Notes under the pieces: model-generated
What the model was told of the DNA's origin: nothing
The model's database searches: none
Seen by the model: only the letters and a program-made list of their open reading frames with translations
Part shown: one piece after another, positions 21,616 to 33,786 of the stretch
Position numbering within the stretch: position 1 is the first letter of the stretch
Layout of the letters: the number at the start of each line of letters is the position of its first letter
Made by a program: the position numbers and the translations under genes
Origin: Bugula neritina
Taxonomy: Eukaryota; Bryozoa; Gymnolaemata; Cheilostomatida; Bugulidae
Assembly (NCBI GenBank): GCA_964035545.1
Contig: CAXIUT010000024.1
Coordinates: forward strand, 1 to 33,873
Direction of reading: 5' to 3'
Length of the DNA stretch: 33,873 nucleotides

Positions 21616-23245
21616 TCAGATAATTCCAAAGAATTTCTTATTCTTGGGTATGATACTGCTTTTTTAATCTTCAGAATATTCAAAGAAGTCACATAACACT
21701 GTCCATATGGCTTCACTTTATCCCTTCACAGATCTAAATAAATAAAAATGTACTTAAGTTACAATGATTTGAGGAATTGTAAGATAATGCATCTGACATG
21801 TAACTGTTTTTCCTTTAATTCTGATATTTTCTCTATGAGAGCTTTTTTCTATAGTTAAAGATCCATTATTTTGATAGTAAGTTGAGGATTCGTACTTGGA
21901 TAATTAGTATTTGGTTGTGCTAGAATACCTCCAAAACACTGTTGAAAATCAATTGATTTATCATCTTCTTAGATATTTTTTCTAGAGTCAATCCACTCCT
22001 TATCTTGAGATCTACGATAATTCATAAATCTAAGTTTATGCGTCTCCAACAACTACCTTTATTCTTCATCAAAAAGATCACCAAGATGATGGTTATTTTC
22101 ATCTTCAATATGGAATAAAAAGTTAAAAACAGATTCTAATTTGCTTTAGATATCTATTTATTTAACAAATGAGCCTTTGATTGTTGTTTATGTTATTTTT
22201 CTTATCACTGAGAGTTGAAACAGATATTGAGTCTTTTGTTTTTGACCAATCATTGTATTTCTTTTATAGTTTCTTTAATTGCTATAGTTTTAATTGAGTT
22301 TTGTTGCTGACTAGCTATACCTACTTTCTTAGTAACTAAACTTGAGTCTTTTATAGTTATTTTTCAAATAGTTATTCTTTCATTGATCTCACCTATTCTT
22401 TTAACTACTTATTTTTACACTACAACTATTTCTTTTCCTTTTAATATAAAACTTTTTCCTCTTTCATCCTTTAAACTTAATTATTTAACCTATCATTGAT
22501 GTCTTACAATTTATCATTATTTCTCCTGATAACTTAGTGGTTTTCCTCTAACATCTTCTCCTATCTATCACCTATATTCAATTTACTTTACAACTATCTT
22601 ACAGTTTCCTTTAGTTCTTCAATATAATCTGATTTCTAAGTGAGTTCATCTATCAATCCTTGAAGTGATGATTTCTTTTTTATATTTATTTTTCTTGACG
22701 TCTCTATGTTTCTTATAGTAGCTATTAGAGGTGAGTTATTTTATGTTTAAGGGTTTTATTTTATACTTTTAGAGAGAATATGATTTTATTTTCATTCTAA
22801 GGTTTAAATTTAAACTTAGGTTCTAGAAATCGAGGGATAGAAGAAGTCTATCCTTGCTATTAGCCTTTTTAAACATTTTTAACTCCTTCTACACTTAATT
22901 TGCATCTCTAGCTAACATTATTTATGCGTCTTATCTCCTAGATTTCCATTTTATTTCCTTCAATCTCCCATAAAACGCTTCCCCCTTGAATTTTCTTTTT
23001 TACACTAGCCTGAATGCAGAAGACATATTCTTTACTTTGATTTTTTCTATCAAAAGAATCAATTTTAAGCCACCTTGACTGATTTTATCTCTATTTTAAA
23101 GATTCGAGATGATGGAAGGTGCAAGTGATACTTTAGAATGGTCAAGTTGCTGTGTTTTCTTTCTGAGGAGATGGACTAAATTGATGTATTTGTTGATGAT
23201 TTACTGCTTTTGGTGGCAAGGAAGGCAAAGTTTTGGTTACTGCAT
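21616..23245 (-). CDS. Coiled-coil protein with GRIP-like C-terminus (golgin-like)
   Basis: About 527 aa, mostly long coiled coil (SDYIEELKETVRELESK, ERMKEEKVLYEKEKKELECK). The last 50 residues (LQFLKSLELKSVKGESEAIW, then VLCDFFEYS) resemble the GRIP domain that targets golgins to the trans-Golgi through Arl GTPases, but the match is by eye and the key Tyr is not certain. Introns 22675-22699 (25 nt) and 21734-21753 (20 nt) keep frame. One more correction is needed near 22200-22210: either an extra A in an A5 run or a 34-nt intron. A Golgi tether would suit the two Rab neighbours, but this is inference. Confidence 0.65.
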
Positions 23246-23461
23246 TGGTATTGATAAGTAAATAATTAATTATTTTTCAGCGATTTTCCACAATCAGGAT
23301 ATAAACTAGATAATTATCGGATATTTATCATATCCAAAAAAGAAAATAAACATTTTAGCAAAAACATTGAATCGATAAGAGTTAAATAGAGATAAAACTT
23401 CAATTTATCTATTTATTTTTTAGTAGCGTTAATTGCTAATTTTATATTCCCATTAATAATA
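23246..23461. promoter_or_regulatory. Divergent promoter region, golgin-like / Erv1-like
   Basis: AT-rich 216-bp gap between two genes read in opposite directions. It must contain both promoters. No clear motif seen. Confidence 0.45.
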
Positions 23462-24193
23462 ATGTCCCAGCCAATCCATCAAACCGACAGCGTCGTCGAC
23501 CTTGATGATGAACATGACCATCCTGCTCAACAACTCTAAACTCTTCGTTCAAATTCTCAAAAATCATTTCGTATCGCCACAACAATCGCTTTACTTTTAT
23601 CTTTTATTCTATTGCTTTATGTCTTTGGTACTATTTCACTAGTGAATGATGGTCTTTTCTATAGAAATGTGATAAAGAGTAAGTAGATGCTTCCTTTTTG
23701 GAGGCAAATAGGGTAGTAAGAATAAAATAAAAATGGGACTGCATTGATTTAGAAAGGAGAACATATAATTACCAGAGGGTAATTAGGACGGATGGGCTGG
23801 ACTATTCTTCATATGATGACTGGTAGTTTTCCAGATGAAATTGATGATTAATTAAAATAGAAATGGAATACTTTTCTACTTCTATTTGGACACTTCTATC
23901 CATGCAAACTCTGCTCTGGACATTTTCTCAAAATGATGAAATAAGTCTAACCTTTTAATGGTAACACCAAGAGATAACTCATGGTTTATGTTTGTTAATT
24001 ACATAATCGAGTCAATTAGAGACTAGGTAAACCGATTCATGACTGTAAATCTGTCAAGAAGAATGGAATACCTGTGGATGCAGTGAATCATGATTTATTA
24101 AAGATTAACTATTAAAAATATCTATTATCATTCAGCGATTGGCCAAAGTGTCTAGTATTTTTTAATTTTGCTGAGATCTTGTCCAACATTTGA
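23462..24193 (+). CDS. Erv1/ALR family sulfhydryl oxidase
   Basis: Single-exon 243-aa FAD-dependent thiol oxidase. An N-terminal transmembrane span (about residues 40-65) anchors it. The Erv/ALR core follows: GRMGWTILHMMTGSFPD, FYPCKLCSGHF with the redox CxxC, then YVCELHNRVNERLGKPIHDC. The last matches the family CxxHNxVNxxLGK plus Cys element. Erv enzymes oxidise thiols in the mitochondrial intermembrane space (Erv1) or secretory pathway (Erv2/QSOX). The TM anchor favours an endomembrane or vesicle location and a link to PDI, but this is inference. Its stop overlaps the convergent gene by about 60 bp. Confidence 0.9.
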
Positions 24194-25600
24194 TAGTCTT
24201 AACCATCTCGTGTCTCTATCTTGTTGTAACTTTTCTCAACTTCTATAGACCTTATTAACCTTATTTACTACTAGCCATCTTGCAAGCCTAATCAACATCT
24301 TTCCAGATCCGATCTCGAACTCTTGTCATGCTCATTTTAGGATCTTTTCTTTGCTCACTGAGATAGTTTCTGTATTTGGTTGATAGTGTCCTCAAAGGTG
24401 TCTTTTTGAGAGATTATTCACTAGTCATAGATGACTCTTGATGCTTGTTCTGTTTCTTTGGTAATCTACGCATATATTACATGTAAGAGTTACCAACTTG
24501 TTTGCTTTACTAAAAAGATAATCCTTAAAACTTTATTTTTATTTCATTTTCTAGTCCTCAGATGATCGAGTCCTTTTACCCTAGGAGCATGATTTTGTTT
24601 AACATTCTATGCATAATCTTTGGCTGCCTCAACTAATCCTACTCTTTGCTTATATTAACTTTCTATATCCTATTTCTTTTTTCTTTTCTCATTGGCAACC
24701 AAAGTATAATATTTAGATTTCTAAAAATTTAGTTTTTTCTCTTTATTTATTTAATCCAAATCTCTTTTCTTCGTTCTCTATCAGCTATTTGTTGAGCTTT
24801 GATTTCTTTGTATTTTTATTAATGTTCTCTAACTGCCTGAAGATCTACTTCTTTTCTTTTTAATCTTTATTCCATCATCATTATCTTATTCTCAAGTTCA
24901 GTTTTTTCTTGTTCTTTTTGTTTTTATTCCATCTTCTAAAACAACTTCTTTTTTGCTTTCAACTAAGTAATCTTCAATCTTTCTTCTTAATATTGTTTTT
25001 ATTTTTGTTTCTTAGTTTTTTATAGAAGTTGCAATTTATTCATAGCTTATTTTCTATGATTCTATGCCAACTATTTTCTATGCTTTTATTCTTATTTTAA
25101 CTATTATTATCTCATCGCTTGTAACCTCTGTTAATGTTCTTTAGTTTTATTTTTCAACTTCTGTTAGAATTCCTTTTGTTATTTTTTCAACTTTTTCAAC
25201 ATATTGATATCTTACTGAGTAAGTTCTGATTTATTTCTTAAATTAGGTGAAATAGATTTCTTCTAGATATCATAGACATTTCTTTTTATACTTAGTTATT
25301 TTTATTATTAAGTAAATTATCGTAATTTTTAGTTCATACGCTATTTTGATTGTTTTATCTGTTGGAGACGACTTGATAACAGTTTGCTATCGTCTTTTGG
25401 TAAGATAGTGAAAGGGACCTGAGTTTGATTAGAGTTACTTTGTTTTTTGATAGTTTAAGAGCTGAAGAATCTAGCTGATTTACCACTTTCTATTATACTC
25501 TGCGAAGAAAATAGACAAGTTTTTACTGTATGTTTTATGGCTATGGCTCAAGTGTAGGTTATGGTTAGATAGTTGCTATAATTTTATCTTTGGCTGGCAT
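24132..25600 (-). CDS. Coiled-coil hypothetical protein
   Basis: About 484 aa. A Pro/Glu N-terminus (TIEPEPTLEPEPENIQEK), then a very long Lys/Glu coiled coil (LKKLKKEQKEFEQKLKNKT and on), and a basic C-terminus (RVRDRIWKDVDEACKM). A 17-nt intron lies at 25500-25516. Three single-base gaps are needed to keep frame in the C-terminal third, all in runs of A (near 24762, 24555 and 24515). With these the length divides by three. No family recognised; cytoskeletal role only a guess. The 3' end overlaps the Erv1-like gene antisense. Confidence 0.6.
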
Positions 25601-25701
25601 TAATTATTATAAAACTGATCAACTAAACATCTGTTATCTCTTCATAATCATTGAAATCATTTATTTCTCTTATCAATTTTCATAACAATACATAGTGAGT
25701 A

Positions 25702-27374
25702 TCAAGTTTGGAAGACTCCTTTCTTTTCTAACCCTCTATTCTTTTTTTTCAACTTGAATCCATGCAACAACTTCCATCTCTTCCTCGCTGATATCAACTT
25801 CAACCGATTTACATCTGTAGTTTATGGATTTTACTACTCCAAATCTACATGTCTTAACACTCTTTTAACTTTCTCTCGATACATTGGCTTATCTTCTACC
25901 TTTGGCTATGATTTCATCTTTTAGGAATAAACTGCTTTCAAACATTCTGGAACCAAATATTCTGGCACAAATGTTGGTATTTCTGTTTTGTTGTGATCGA
26001 TCTTCCTACGTAGACTGTTGACACTTTGCACAAGTATTTATTTTTATTTGTTTTGGTCCATCTCTTGAATTCTGGTGTCTTCAACAATTTCTTTTTGAAA
26101 TCTAACTGTCGATATAATTAGGCTCTGTGATTGGTTAAACTACTCCAAACATCACCGAATTCTGTACTTAAATGCTTCTATTTATTTTTTATTTATTGGC
26201 AATTCTTTGATAACTGTGTGTTCATATTGATTTTTCTCATATTTTGATCAATCCCTGTAATGTCTATATTTATTGCTATCTATTTTTCAAGAAAAGTCAT
26301 GATGAAAGGTTTTATTTTGAACGAATTAAGAATGGTATCATAATCATTATTAAGATGAACTAGACCAAGAGTGATGATAGAGGTCATGTTGACTAATTCG
26401 AACTGCTATCTCTTGTATTGTTTTTTGACTTGTTTTTTAAAGAGGTTAGTATCGATATCTTTCAATATTTGAGGAGTAGCCAACAAAACCGAAGTATTGC
26501 CGTTCATCCAAACCGACAGAATATAGAATTTTGAGGTGATAGGATCTTCATGGTTGTAGATACCTACTGATGGAATATGACATCTTTCCAAAAATAGTGC
26601 ATATCGGTATATCTATCTGATGTTTTCAACCAAAACAAGTATCTTAGGGTTGACTAGATTGAATTTAAGAGTGAGGTATAGACAGATAGGTATGGTGAGG
26701 GAGTCGCCAACTGAATAGAAGTGTGTGATTTGTTATTATTTTTATTTTTGTTATTATTATGGTTCATTTGGTGGTTAATATGTTATTTTTGATGTTTTTT
26801 TCATCCAATCCGTCTTGAATTTTTATATTTATTGGCCTCTGTTTATGCAGCTCAACTTATAGATGACTCTGGTTGATTTCAAACTGCCAGCTAGTAATTA
26901 CAGTATTTATCCATAGCCAAATCCAAATAGCAAATCTACTTCTGGATAAACTATTATCATTATTTTATCTTTTTATTTTTTCCATAAATTGTTGACTTGC
27001 AAAGGACTACCGATTAGCACCATCTTTCCTTAGACTTATCCTAGATCCTGCATGTAGAGATTGATGACTGCTGTTTAGAGACAACTTGACATGAAATGAT
27101 GGATTTGCTGGGATAGCTCTTTCGAGTGGCAGAGGACTACCATGATGCCCTTATTCTTAATTTGAATATTTCAGTAGAGAATGTAGGAGGAGAGCAGTAG
27201 TTTTGCCCTGAAGTTGGAGGTGCCAGTGATGATGAGGTTGTCGATGTTTTGAGTGGATTATAACATCTGTAGCTGGAAATCTGTTGGATGATGTAGTTGC
27301 AGGCGTGTGAGTCCTCGCAAGAGAAGAGGATAGTCTTGAAAGAGAGATGCAAGAGTTGTGGGTTAACTTTCCAT
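25702..27374 (-). CDS. DDX56/Dbp9-like DEAD-box helicase homologue, degenerate
   Basis: Homologue of nucleolar helicase DDX56/Dbp9 (ribosome assembly). Recognised by the N-lobe order (LHHPTDFQLQMLEST, MVVLCHSKELSQQI, VDLLFGFGYGEILELL), the second RecA domain (LLATPQILKDIDTN), and the diagnostic C-terminus ELPINKKEIEAFKYRIR and PTFVPEYLVPECLKAVYS. Catalytic motifs are poor: Walker A is FRGKTTA at best, DEAD is PEVD, and SAT reads LSC. At least six single-base changes, all in short homopolymers (GGG, AAAA/AAAAA, GG), are needed for a continuous 556-aa frame. Either a decaying/pseudo-helicase or an active-site-dead paralogue in a badly called stretch. Confidence 0.7.
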
Positions 27375-27480
27375 TGTTGACCTATAAATATTATTTTAAT
27401 TAATTAGTATTTGATATCAGATAATACCATTATTCCAGAATTTTACAAAGAGATGACAAAGAATAAGAAAAGAAGCAATA

Positions 27481-28006
27481 TCAAAGTTTGTTATATATAT
27501 AATTCAACCTCATACTTTTCCAATATTTCCAAAACCCGCTACAACTAATATCTCAAATATTCTGCCTAAATTTAACTGCCAGCTTCAAGTTGCAGTCGTC
27601 TCTCTTTGCCTATTATCACCAAACAACATCCAATATTTCTAATCTTACTTCCTCTTATGACATACTAGACCCCTTCTTTGACTATTTTTTCCATTTAAGG
27701 AATCTATATCCTTTTCTAGTCGTCTTTATCAGGTGATTTTCCAACAGAGATACCTGTCGTCGGAGGAGAGATAGACAAATTTATGATGAGGTTCTGTTGT
27801 GTTTTTATGAGTGTTTTATCATTAGGTATCCTTTTTTTTAAGTTAGATAGTATTTAGTGGATGTTTTAGGCTTCAGATGATTAATCGCTTATTCTTTTGA
27901 GAGTTACAGTTAGAGGAATGTTTTTTATGTTCTAGCGTACCTAGTTGAGGGTTTTGCTCAATAGATTACGTATTTTTGTGACTCTTAGGATTGTTTTAGG
28001 AGGCAT
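27481..28006 (-). CDS. Hypothetical protein
   Basis: About 174 aa starting MPPKTILRVTKIRNLLSKTL, mixed charged and hydrophobic, with a helical C-terminal part (LRYELERVLEILEKYEVE). No family recognised. The plain frame has no TGA until deep inside the neighbouring helicase gene; a single extra base in the TATATATAA stretch would end it at TGA 27481-27483, which I take as the likely end. Low certainty at the 3' end. Confidence 0.5.
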
Positions 28007-28126
28007 GTTTGTGTTGATAGTTGTGGTTTTAAACAGTTTGACTACAATTCAAAACTTTGTATGATAATATTATCAATCTAATAATTTTTTTATTACTTGT
28101 AAAAATATAAACTTTATGATATATTA

Positions 28127-29764
28127 TCATTCTATTTTTCTGATTATGTATGATTTAAGAGTTTTCTCTGGCGTTTGGATTAGAACATTCGGTTGATTTA
28201 ATCGCAAAGAGTGAGATGATTAGCTAGGGATAGAATTTTGAATTAAAATGTTTGTTTTTCTATTCTTTTCTTGTTGACTAATTATGATTCATTTGATATT
28301 TGTACTTATTGAATGAATTCCCTACCTCTGTAACTTCTTATTGCATAATTTTTCTTTTCTTTATTACACTTATTATCATCTTCTTTGAACAATTTACTCA
28401 TCATTTCCAACCACTTCTCTTAACAGGTCGATTCTTATCTCTCCTCTGACAAACATTCTCAGCAATATGGTCTTAGTTTCACTGCTCTGTAATCTCTAAC
28501 TACCATTCTCTTATGATTTTCATTAAAATAAATAGGTAGTATTTAATTTCGACAGTATTTTTGGATTTGTTGCTAGATGGCAGTCATAACTTTATGGAAA
28601 ATGAGTTATAGCTTATATTTTAGCTGTGGGATATTGAAATCGGTTTGATGATAAATGTTGAAAGGATCTACCACATTTTTGAGAGATTTATGAGCGAGAA
28701 ATAAACGACAAAGTCTTTTTTCTTTCTATTAGTTCCAAATAAAAGATGATTTGTTTTATTATTATTTGATATTTTATTATTTTTTGTTTATTTTCTGGAT
28801 AGTCTGCATTATCCATCCATAGAGATCACATATTTAAGGTTCTTAAACAAATTATTGTTCCTATTTATAGACAAGATTAATAACTTTGCAATATGTCTAC
28901 CATCTCTTCTAACTTAATACTTTTTTGGCATTATAAAGCAACCAAAACAACTTTTCTCATTTATTCTTTTCCAATTCTAATAACATTTCTTCCATTTTGA
29001 TTTATCATTTCTTAGATCTTTCTGAATACAGTGATTGTAATCAATAAAAATATTTCTTGATTGCTAGCTTGAATATTTTAGAATCTGAGATAGGGATTCA
29101 TAGTTTAAAATTATAATTAACTTTCATTGATGATAGCTTTGGCAAGAAACTGCTCTTTTTGTAATCTAATTGAGTAGAAATAATCAGAAGTAAAAAATTA
29201 AGGTGAATGAGTTACTTTATTTAAAGGTTGATTGATTATGTTTATTATGTCTGATATATTCAATTATGGAATTATTTACTCGTCATTTGGAATTGATAGA
29301 TATTTTTTTGGGAAGTTGAAGTCAACAAATTAAATATTTTCAGACTGCATGTTTATTTTATCATAAATTAGTTTTGGTTTTGCCGATTATAAGCTTTAAA
29401 GGAGGTCAATAACAGACCTTTATTTGTTTATATTGTTGTTTTCACCTTGTTATACAATCTATATTTATTCATTCGCTTCCTTGTGATTGATTTTTTATTC
29501 ATTATCTGCCATAGATTAATTATTTCGATATTTCTATAAGAACTTGATAAATTTATCAGCATTTTTCAACATTTTCTTGCTAAAAAATATACTTTAATTA
29601 TCTTTTTCATTGCATCTCTCATTTCCAATAACATCTGTCTCGTTAATATTATTTTTAATTTTATTTATTCGCTCATATGCTAGTTATCCATGATTTAAGT
29701 ACTCGTTGATATTGGATTGATTGACTTTTCAAATAGAAATTCCACTTGATAGAAATCAACTCAT
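28127..29764 (-). CDS. Ciliate hypothetical protein, repeatedly frame-broken
   Basis: About 526 aa, no known family. Starts MMEFLFEKS after a 16-nt intron that begins right behind ATGA. Further introns of 17 nt (GTATATTTTTTAGCAAG) and 25 nt are likely. Clear coding stretches include DLRNDKSKWKKCYENWKRIN, KRLCRLFLAHKSLKNVVDPF and a C-terminus NSIPSESSHSLRLNQ. Five single-base corrections, each in a homopolymer (AAA, AAAA, AAA, AAAAA, CCC), give a length divisible by three. The W-rich KWKKCYENWKR segment hints at IQ/Sfi1-like helices but this is weak. Confidence 0.5.
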
Positions 29765-29849
29765 TTAATATATAAGTTGACAAATGATGCAAAATGTAAA
29801 TATTTTTGAATAACCCTATTTCTATTATTATAAACAAATAGAAATAATC

Positions 29850-31871
29850 ATGGAAAACCTACCTTTAGTATGTTCCACTAATCACCCTCCAAAACTTATC
29901 CCCTCACCTCATCGTTCATACTCATTTAAAAGCAAAGCAAGTAGTTTGCCTCAAAGTCGATATCATGTAGAATAGCTAAGATTGGATTGATAGTAAATGG
30001 TTTATTATTGATCACTCTGGATACTAAAATTAAAATAGTGGATAAGAGAATTCTAAAATAGGTAAAAAAGATGGTTATAGATGTGGTAGAAGCTTTCGGG
30101 AAAGAAATGATATCAGTGGTATTGGATCGAGAATTGGTAGTCAACTTGGAATGAGAAAAAAAGGAGATCAACAGTATTTCAATATGAGAAAGAGAAAGGA
30201 GACTTAAATGAAGATATAAATCACATCTCCTCAGAAATAGATGTCTAAATGTTCAATGAATTCACCTAAAAAATCAATAAGTGGATCTCCTAAAAATGAT
30301 AAATAACATAATAAATCATATCTAGCATCTCTTTTAAAAGCAAAAGAAGGTCTTAAGAGAAAATTTAAGACTTAAAATACTTATAAAAAATCAAGAAATT
30401 CAGGAACAAAGATAGATAAAGGTTTCGGATCATCAAAAAAATTTGGTTCTAGATCTTCATTTAGAAAATACATGGGTAAAGATTTAATTTCAAATAAGAG
30501 TATTCTTTCTGAAATATCAAAGGCTTCATCAAAAGCAATCGATATTGTAGGTCCTGAAATGACAAAATTATTAAGTCCTGTTGAATTATAGATCCTAATT
30601 ATTTTATGAGACCCTTTATGAGTGATCCTTACGAAGACTTTCCTTAATGGAGACAATGGTAAGACAAATAAAATCAAAATTAAAAAGTAACAAACGATAG
30701 CAGTGATAAATATCAGCTCATGAGGAAGTTTTCATTACCAATGGAAATGGATTAAGGTAATTTTGATCATCTAAAGAAACAAAAATAAAATAATGAAGAA
30801 AAATTAAAGTAGAAAAGTAATCTTTAAAAATAGAAAGAGGAGAAAAACAAATAATAAAGTAAATAAGCAATAAATACAAAACAATAAAGTCTTCATTTAA
30901 AGTAGAAAACATAAAATAATAACTATCATTGTATTTTTTAACCATCTCCTTAAAAATCATAAAAATCCTCTTATCTCTAGTCTGCCTTCAATAGAACAGC
31001 TCACAATAACTCTTTATCATATCTATTAGCCTCATAATAAAAAATAAACATAATAAATATTCCAAATAGTCCTCAAACTTCATATTTCCCTTTATCGAAA
31101 AAGCAATCTCTGATTATTCCTAATCCTTCTCACAACAGTCTATATCACAACTAACCTTTAATCTAACTTCTAAACCTCATGTTAAAAGTTCAACCTAAAA
31201 TAATATAAAATTTGTTCGATATTCATGATACTTCATGTTACCGATGCATGTTATTCGAAAAAAGAAGAAGATAAATGATTAAAATGGACGGATTGTTTCC
31301 TTTTGATAGCAACTACTATCCTCTATTTGGCAATGTTTAGCAGTTTATCTGGTTTTCCCGTGTTAGTTAAAGCAATAGCAACTCTAAAAGGATCTTATAG
31401 TGAAGTATCGAAAGTCAATATTTACTAGATGTACTAAATGATAACAGGACATCAATTGGTATCGATTAAGTAAACAGTTAAACTCTAGAACTAACCAGTC
31501 AAATACTTATCGATGTTGAATAAAAAAGGGCTCAGACATTGGATAGTTTTATAATTGTTCAAGATGACTTAAATATTTTTAAATTAGATGAATTGGTCTA
31601 TCGTAAACCTCTATCTCAAATTAGATAATAAGAGTAGATTTCAAGTGTGAAGAGATCATTGCAATCATCATCGATTGGATCCAGAAAGATGAAGAGTTTG
31701 ACTGGTTTTCCCTCAAAATTAAAAAGCATGAAATATCTGTCTAAAGAGCCTATGATAATACGATTGGTAAGTTGATTGGAGTTAAAGGAAAGAGAAGTGT
31801 TCCTTTTGGATAGTTGCTAGGCTAAAGATATCAACTTTGGATGGCTACTGAAGTCAGTAGGTCGTAGATGA
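29850..31871 (+). CDS. Low-complexity hypothetical protein with four tiny introns
   Basis: Protein of 647 aa. Introns at 29956-29980 (25 nt), 30575-30591 (17), 31400-31414 (15) and 31767-31787 (21); removal gives an exact multiple of three with no lesion. The product is Ser/Lys-rich at first, then acidic coiled coil (KEKSNLEKEKEEKNKEE), then a more structured part (CYRCMLFEKRRREMIKMDG, SNYYPLFGNVEQFIWFSR) and C-terminus FGWLLKSVGRR. It looks like a regulatory or scaffold protein; no family recognised. The 15-nt intron holds an in-frame TGA. Confidence 0.65.
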
Positions 31872-32188
31872 ACAACTCTGAGAAGTGAAATAGTGAATTA
31901 ATAAATAACTTTTTTGATGAGTTATATTTAAATAATCATTGTTTAATAAATATTTTCTCTTAACTCTTTTTCATGATTTTTGTTTTTAATAATTTTGTTC
32001 ACATTGTCAAATAACTCCAACTAAAAAACCTTCCTTGAAAAGATCAAACATTTACAATCAATTTTATTCAGATTATTGCAGCTATATAAACTATTGTTTT
32101 TATAATCCTTTTTAATCCTTTAAAGAAGTGCTGTAGTCAGTCGTCAGTTTTATAACCTTATTTATTACATGAAGCCAAATCTTACTTT
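31872..32188. other. Intergenic, no gene seen
   Basis: AT-rich 317-bp gap between two + strand genes. No open frame of interest, no repeat and no RNA-gene-like element seen. Confidence 0.5.
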
Positions 32189-33241
32189 ATGCCATTAACC
32201 TCATTTTGCATTCAAAAAGTTAAGTCCAAATGTTTAAAAGCAGAGAAAAACTATGGACTAAAGGAATGCCCTAAAATCAAAGTTGGTTTTTATGACTTTC
32301 CACATCTTGAAGTATGGACGTAACCTTTGGTAAAGGCCTCTTTAAGCTATCTTAAAGGGCTTAAATCAAATTAAATTGCTATTAATTTGGTCTTATCTTT
32401 GGTCAGACCTGTCAGACTTTAGCTAATCGATATGGTAACTTCATGATCCAATTAAAACATGGTATTCATGACTCCATAAAACAATCTAAATATCTGGATC
32501 AATCTAACATCTTATAAGAGTAAGTTAAAAATATATCTTCTTCCTTCAAAAATGGGATAACAAACTATGGTCAGAAGTATGTGAGTTATTTGAGATTATG
32601 GTTCAAATGTGATTTTGGATAATTTGTTTATTCTTTATCATAGCTAGCAAAAAGTTGTTTAGGAGATGAGTTGGAAGAGATAAGGATTGACTTTTATGAA
32701 GAAAAATCAAGTTGGAAATGGAAGGAGTAGTGTTAATATATAGAATAGATAAATAAAGGAAGAAAAATATATTATAATATTAATCATATCAGATCCAATG
32801 AGAATATTAAAAGAATTAGATCTCCTTAAAATGCTTTGAGCTTAAAAAAAGAGTTCCTAGATTTTTGACAAATCGGTTTACAAATAATGAAGATTAATAT
32901 CATCACCCTCAAAGTTAAATTTCAATAAAACAACAAAAGCTTCGTAGTTTTATCTTATTGACTAAAATCAAACCCAAAATTATCTTAGAGTACGACCAGA
33001 AATCACTCCTAAAATCTTCTAAACTCCAAAGAAGCAAACATTTAATCGCTCTCTAAGTCTAAATAATTATCAAGTATCTCGTACCACTGCTCGCAATCAC
33101 ATAGTTAAGATGATATTAGAGTATGATCGTGATCCTGATCATTTTGGAGGTAATAATATCATGCTTGATGAGCAGAGGCTAAAATAGATGGAACTTAGTA
33201 AGCTGAAAAAGCTGAAGGAGAGTCCTAAATAGTGTTGGTGA
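32189..33241 (+). CDS. Hypothetical protein, three homopolymer lesions
   Basis: About 351 aa starting MPLTSFCIQKVKSKCLKAE. Notable stretches: KVGFYDFPHLEVWTEPLVKA, VSYLRLWFKCDFGEFVYS and C-terminal NYQVSRTTARNHIVKMIL. No family recognised. The frame needs one extra base at three places (an AA near 32434, an A7 run at about 32844, a T4 run at about 32952). With those it is continuous to TGA 33239-33241 and divides by three. The middle part is Glu/Lys-rich. Confidence 0.5.
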
Positions 33242-33443
33242 AGATTTAAATGACCTCTTTGTATCAAATTTTATTGAATAATAAAAAATAGATTTAGATA
33301 AAACCACTAAGAATTTAAAATGCTTCTAGAATGATCTTTTATCTTCACTTCAACTCCTTAATCCTAATACTATTAATCATCAATAAAACACTAATAGTCA
33401 CATTGATACTAACTGATAGATTGATAATAAGGTTGAGATCCTT

Positions 33444-33698
33444 TCAGCATCCTTTGATGTGCCATTTTTGTTGTTCAGCAACCCAGCAAATGCAAGGCCA
33501 GCAGTCTTTTTCCATTGAGACGAAGTATTTGAAGCATTCAAGATCCATGGGAACATCAGCTCCTTTTTCTCTGGCAGCTTTCTAGCAGACTGGGAAAGCT
33601 TTATTGATGTCATCAATGCATCTGACTTCGAGGTCATGGGGGCAATCAGCAGCAAGAGCCAAAGCGAGGATGGTAAGTAGGAGTAGTATCAACTTCAT
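33444..33698 (-). CDS. Small secreted Cys-rich protein
   Basis: Complete 84-aa protein. A textbook signal peptide (MKLILLLLTILALALA) is followed by a mature part with eight cysteines at residues 19, 27, 38, 55, 66, 69, 71 and 84, including DCWPCICW. It should be exported and disulfide-bonded. The last gene before the right telomere, its start lies about 90 bp from the repeat. It could be a saposin-like, pheromone-like or other ciliate-secreted peptide; none can be chosen from sequence. The only TAG is again at a Glu-like site (VCEKAA). Confidence 0.8.
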
Positions 33699-33786
33699 TT
33701 ATGGTAGATTTATATTATGGATAAATCATTGGTGATGATAGATTTATAATTGATAGGTAGGATATTATATTTAAAAAACAAATAAT

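Noticed and set aside
26900-31402. In-frame TGA read as Trp or selenocysteine
   Set aside because: Apparent in-frame TGAs in the helicase, the 28127-29764 gene and the 29850-31871 gene disappear once a 15- or 25-nt intron or homopolymer correction is applied. TGA is the clean stop in about 20 genes.
33325-33332. HSE-like TTCTAGAA
   Set aside because: A single eight-base match in a 3' intergenic gap; expected by chance in AT-rich DNA and not upstream of any start.
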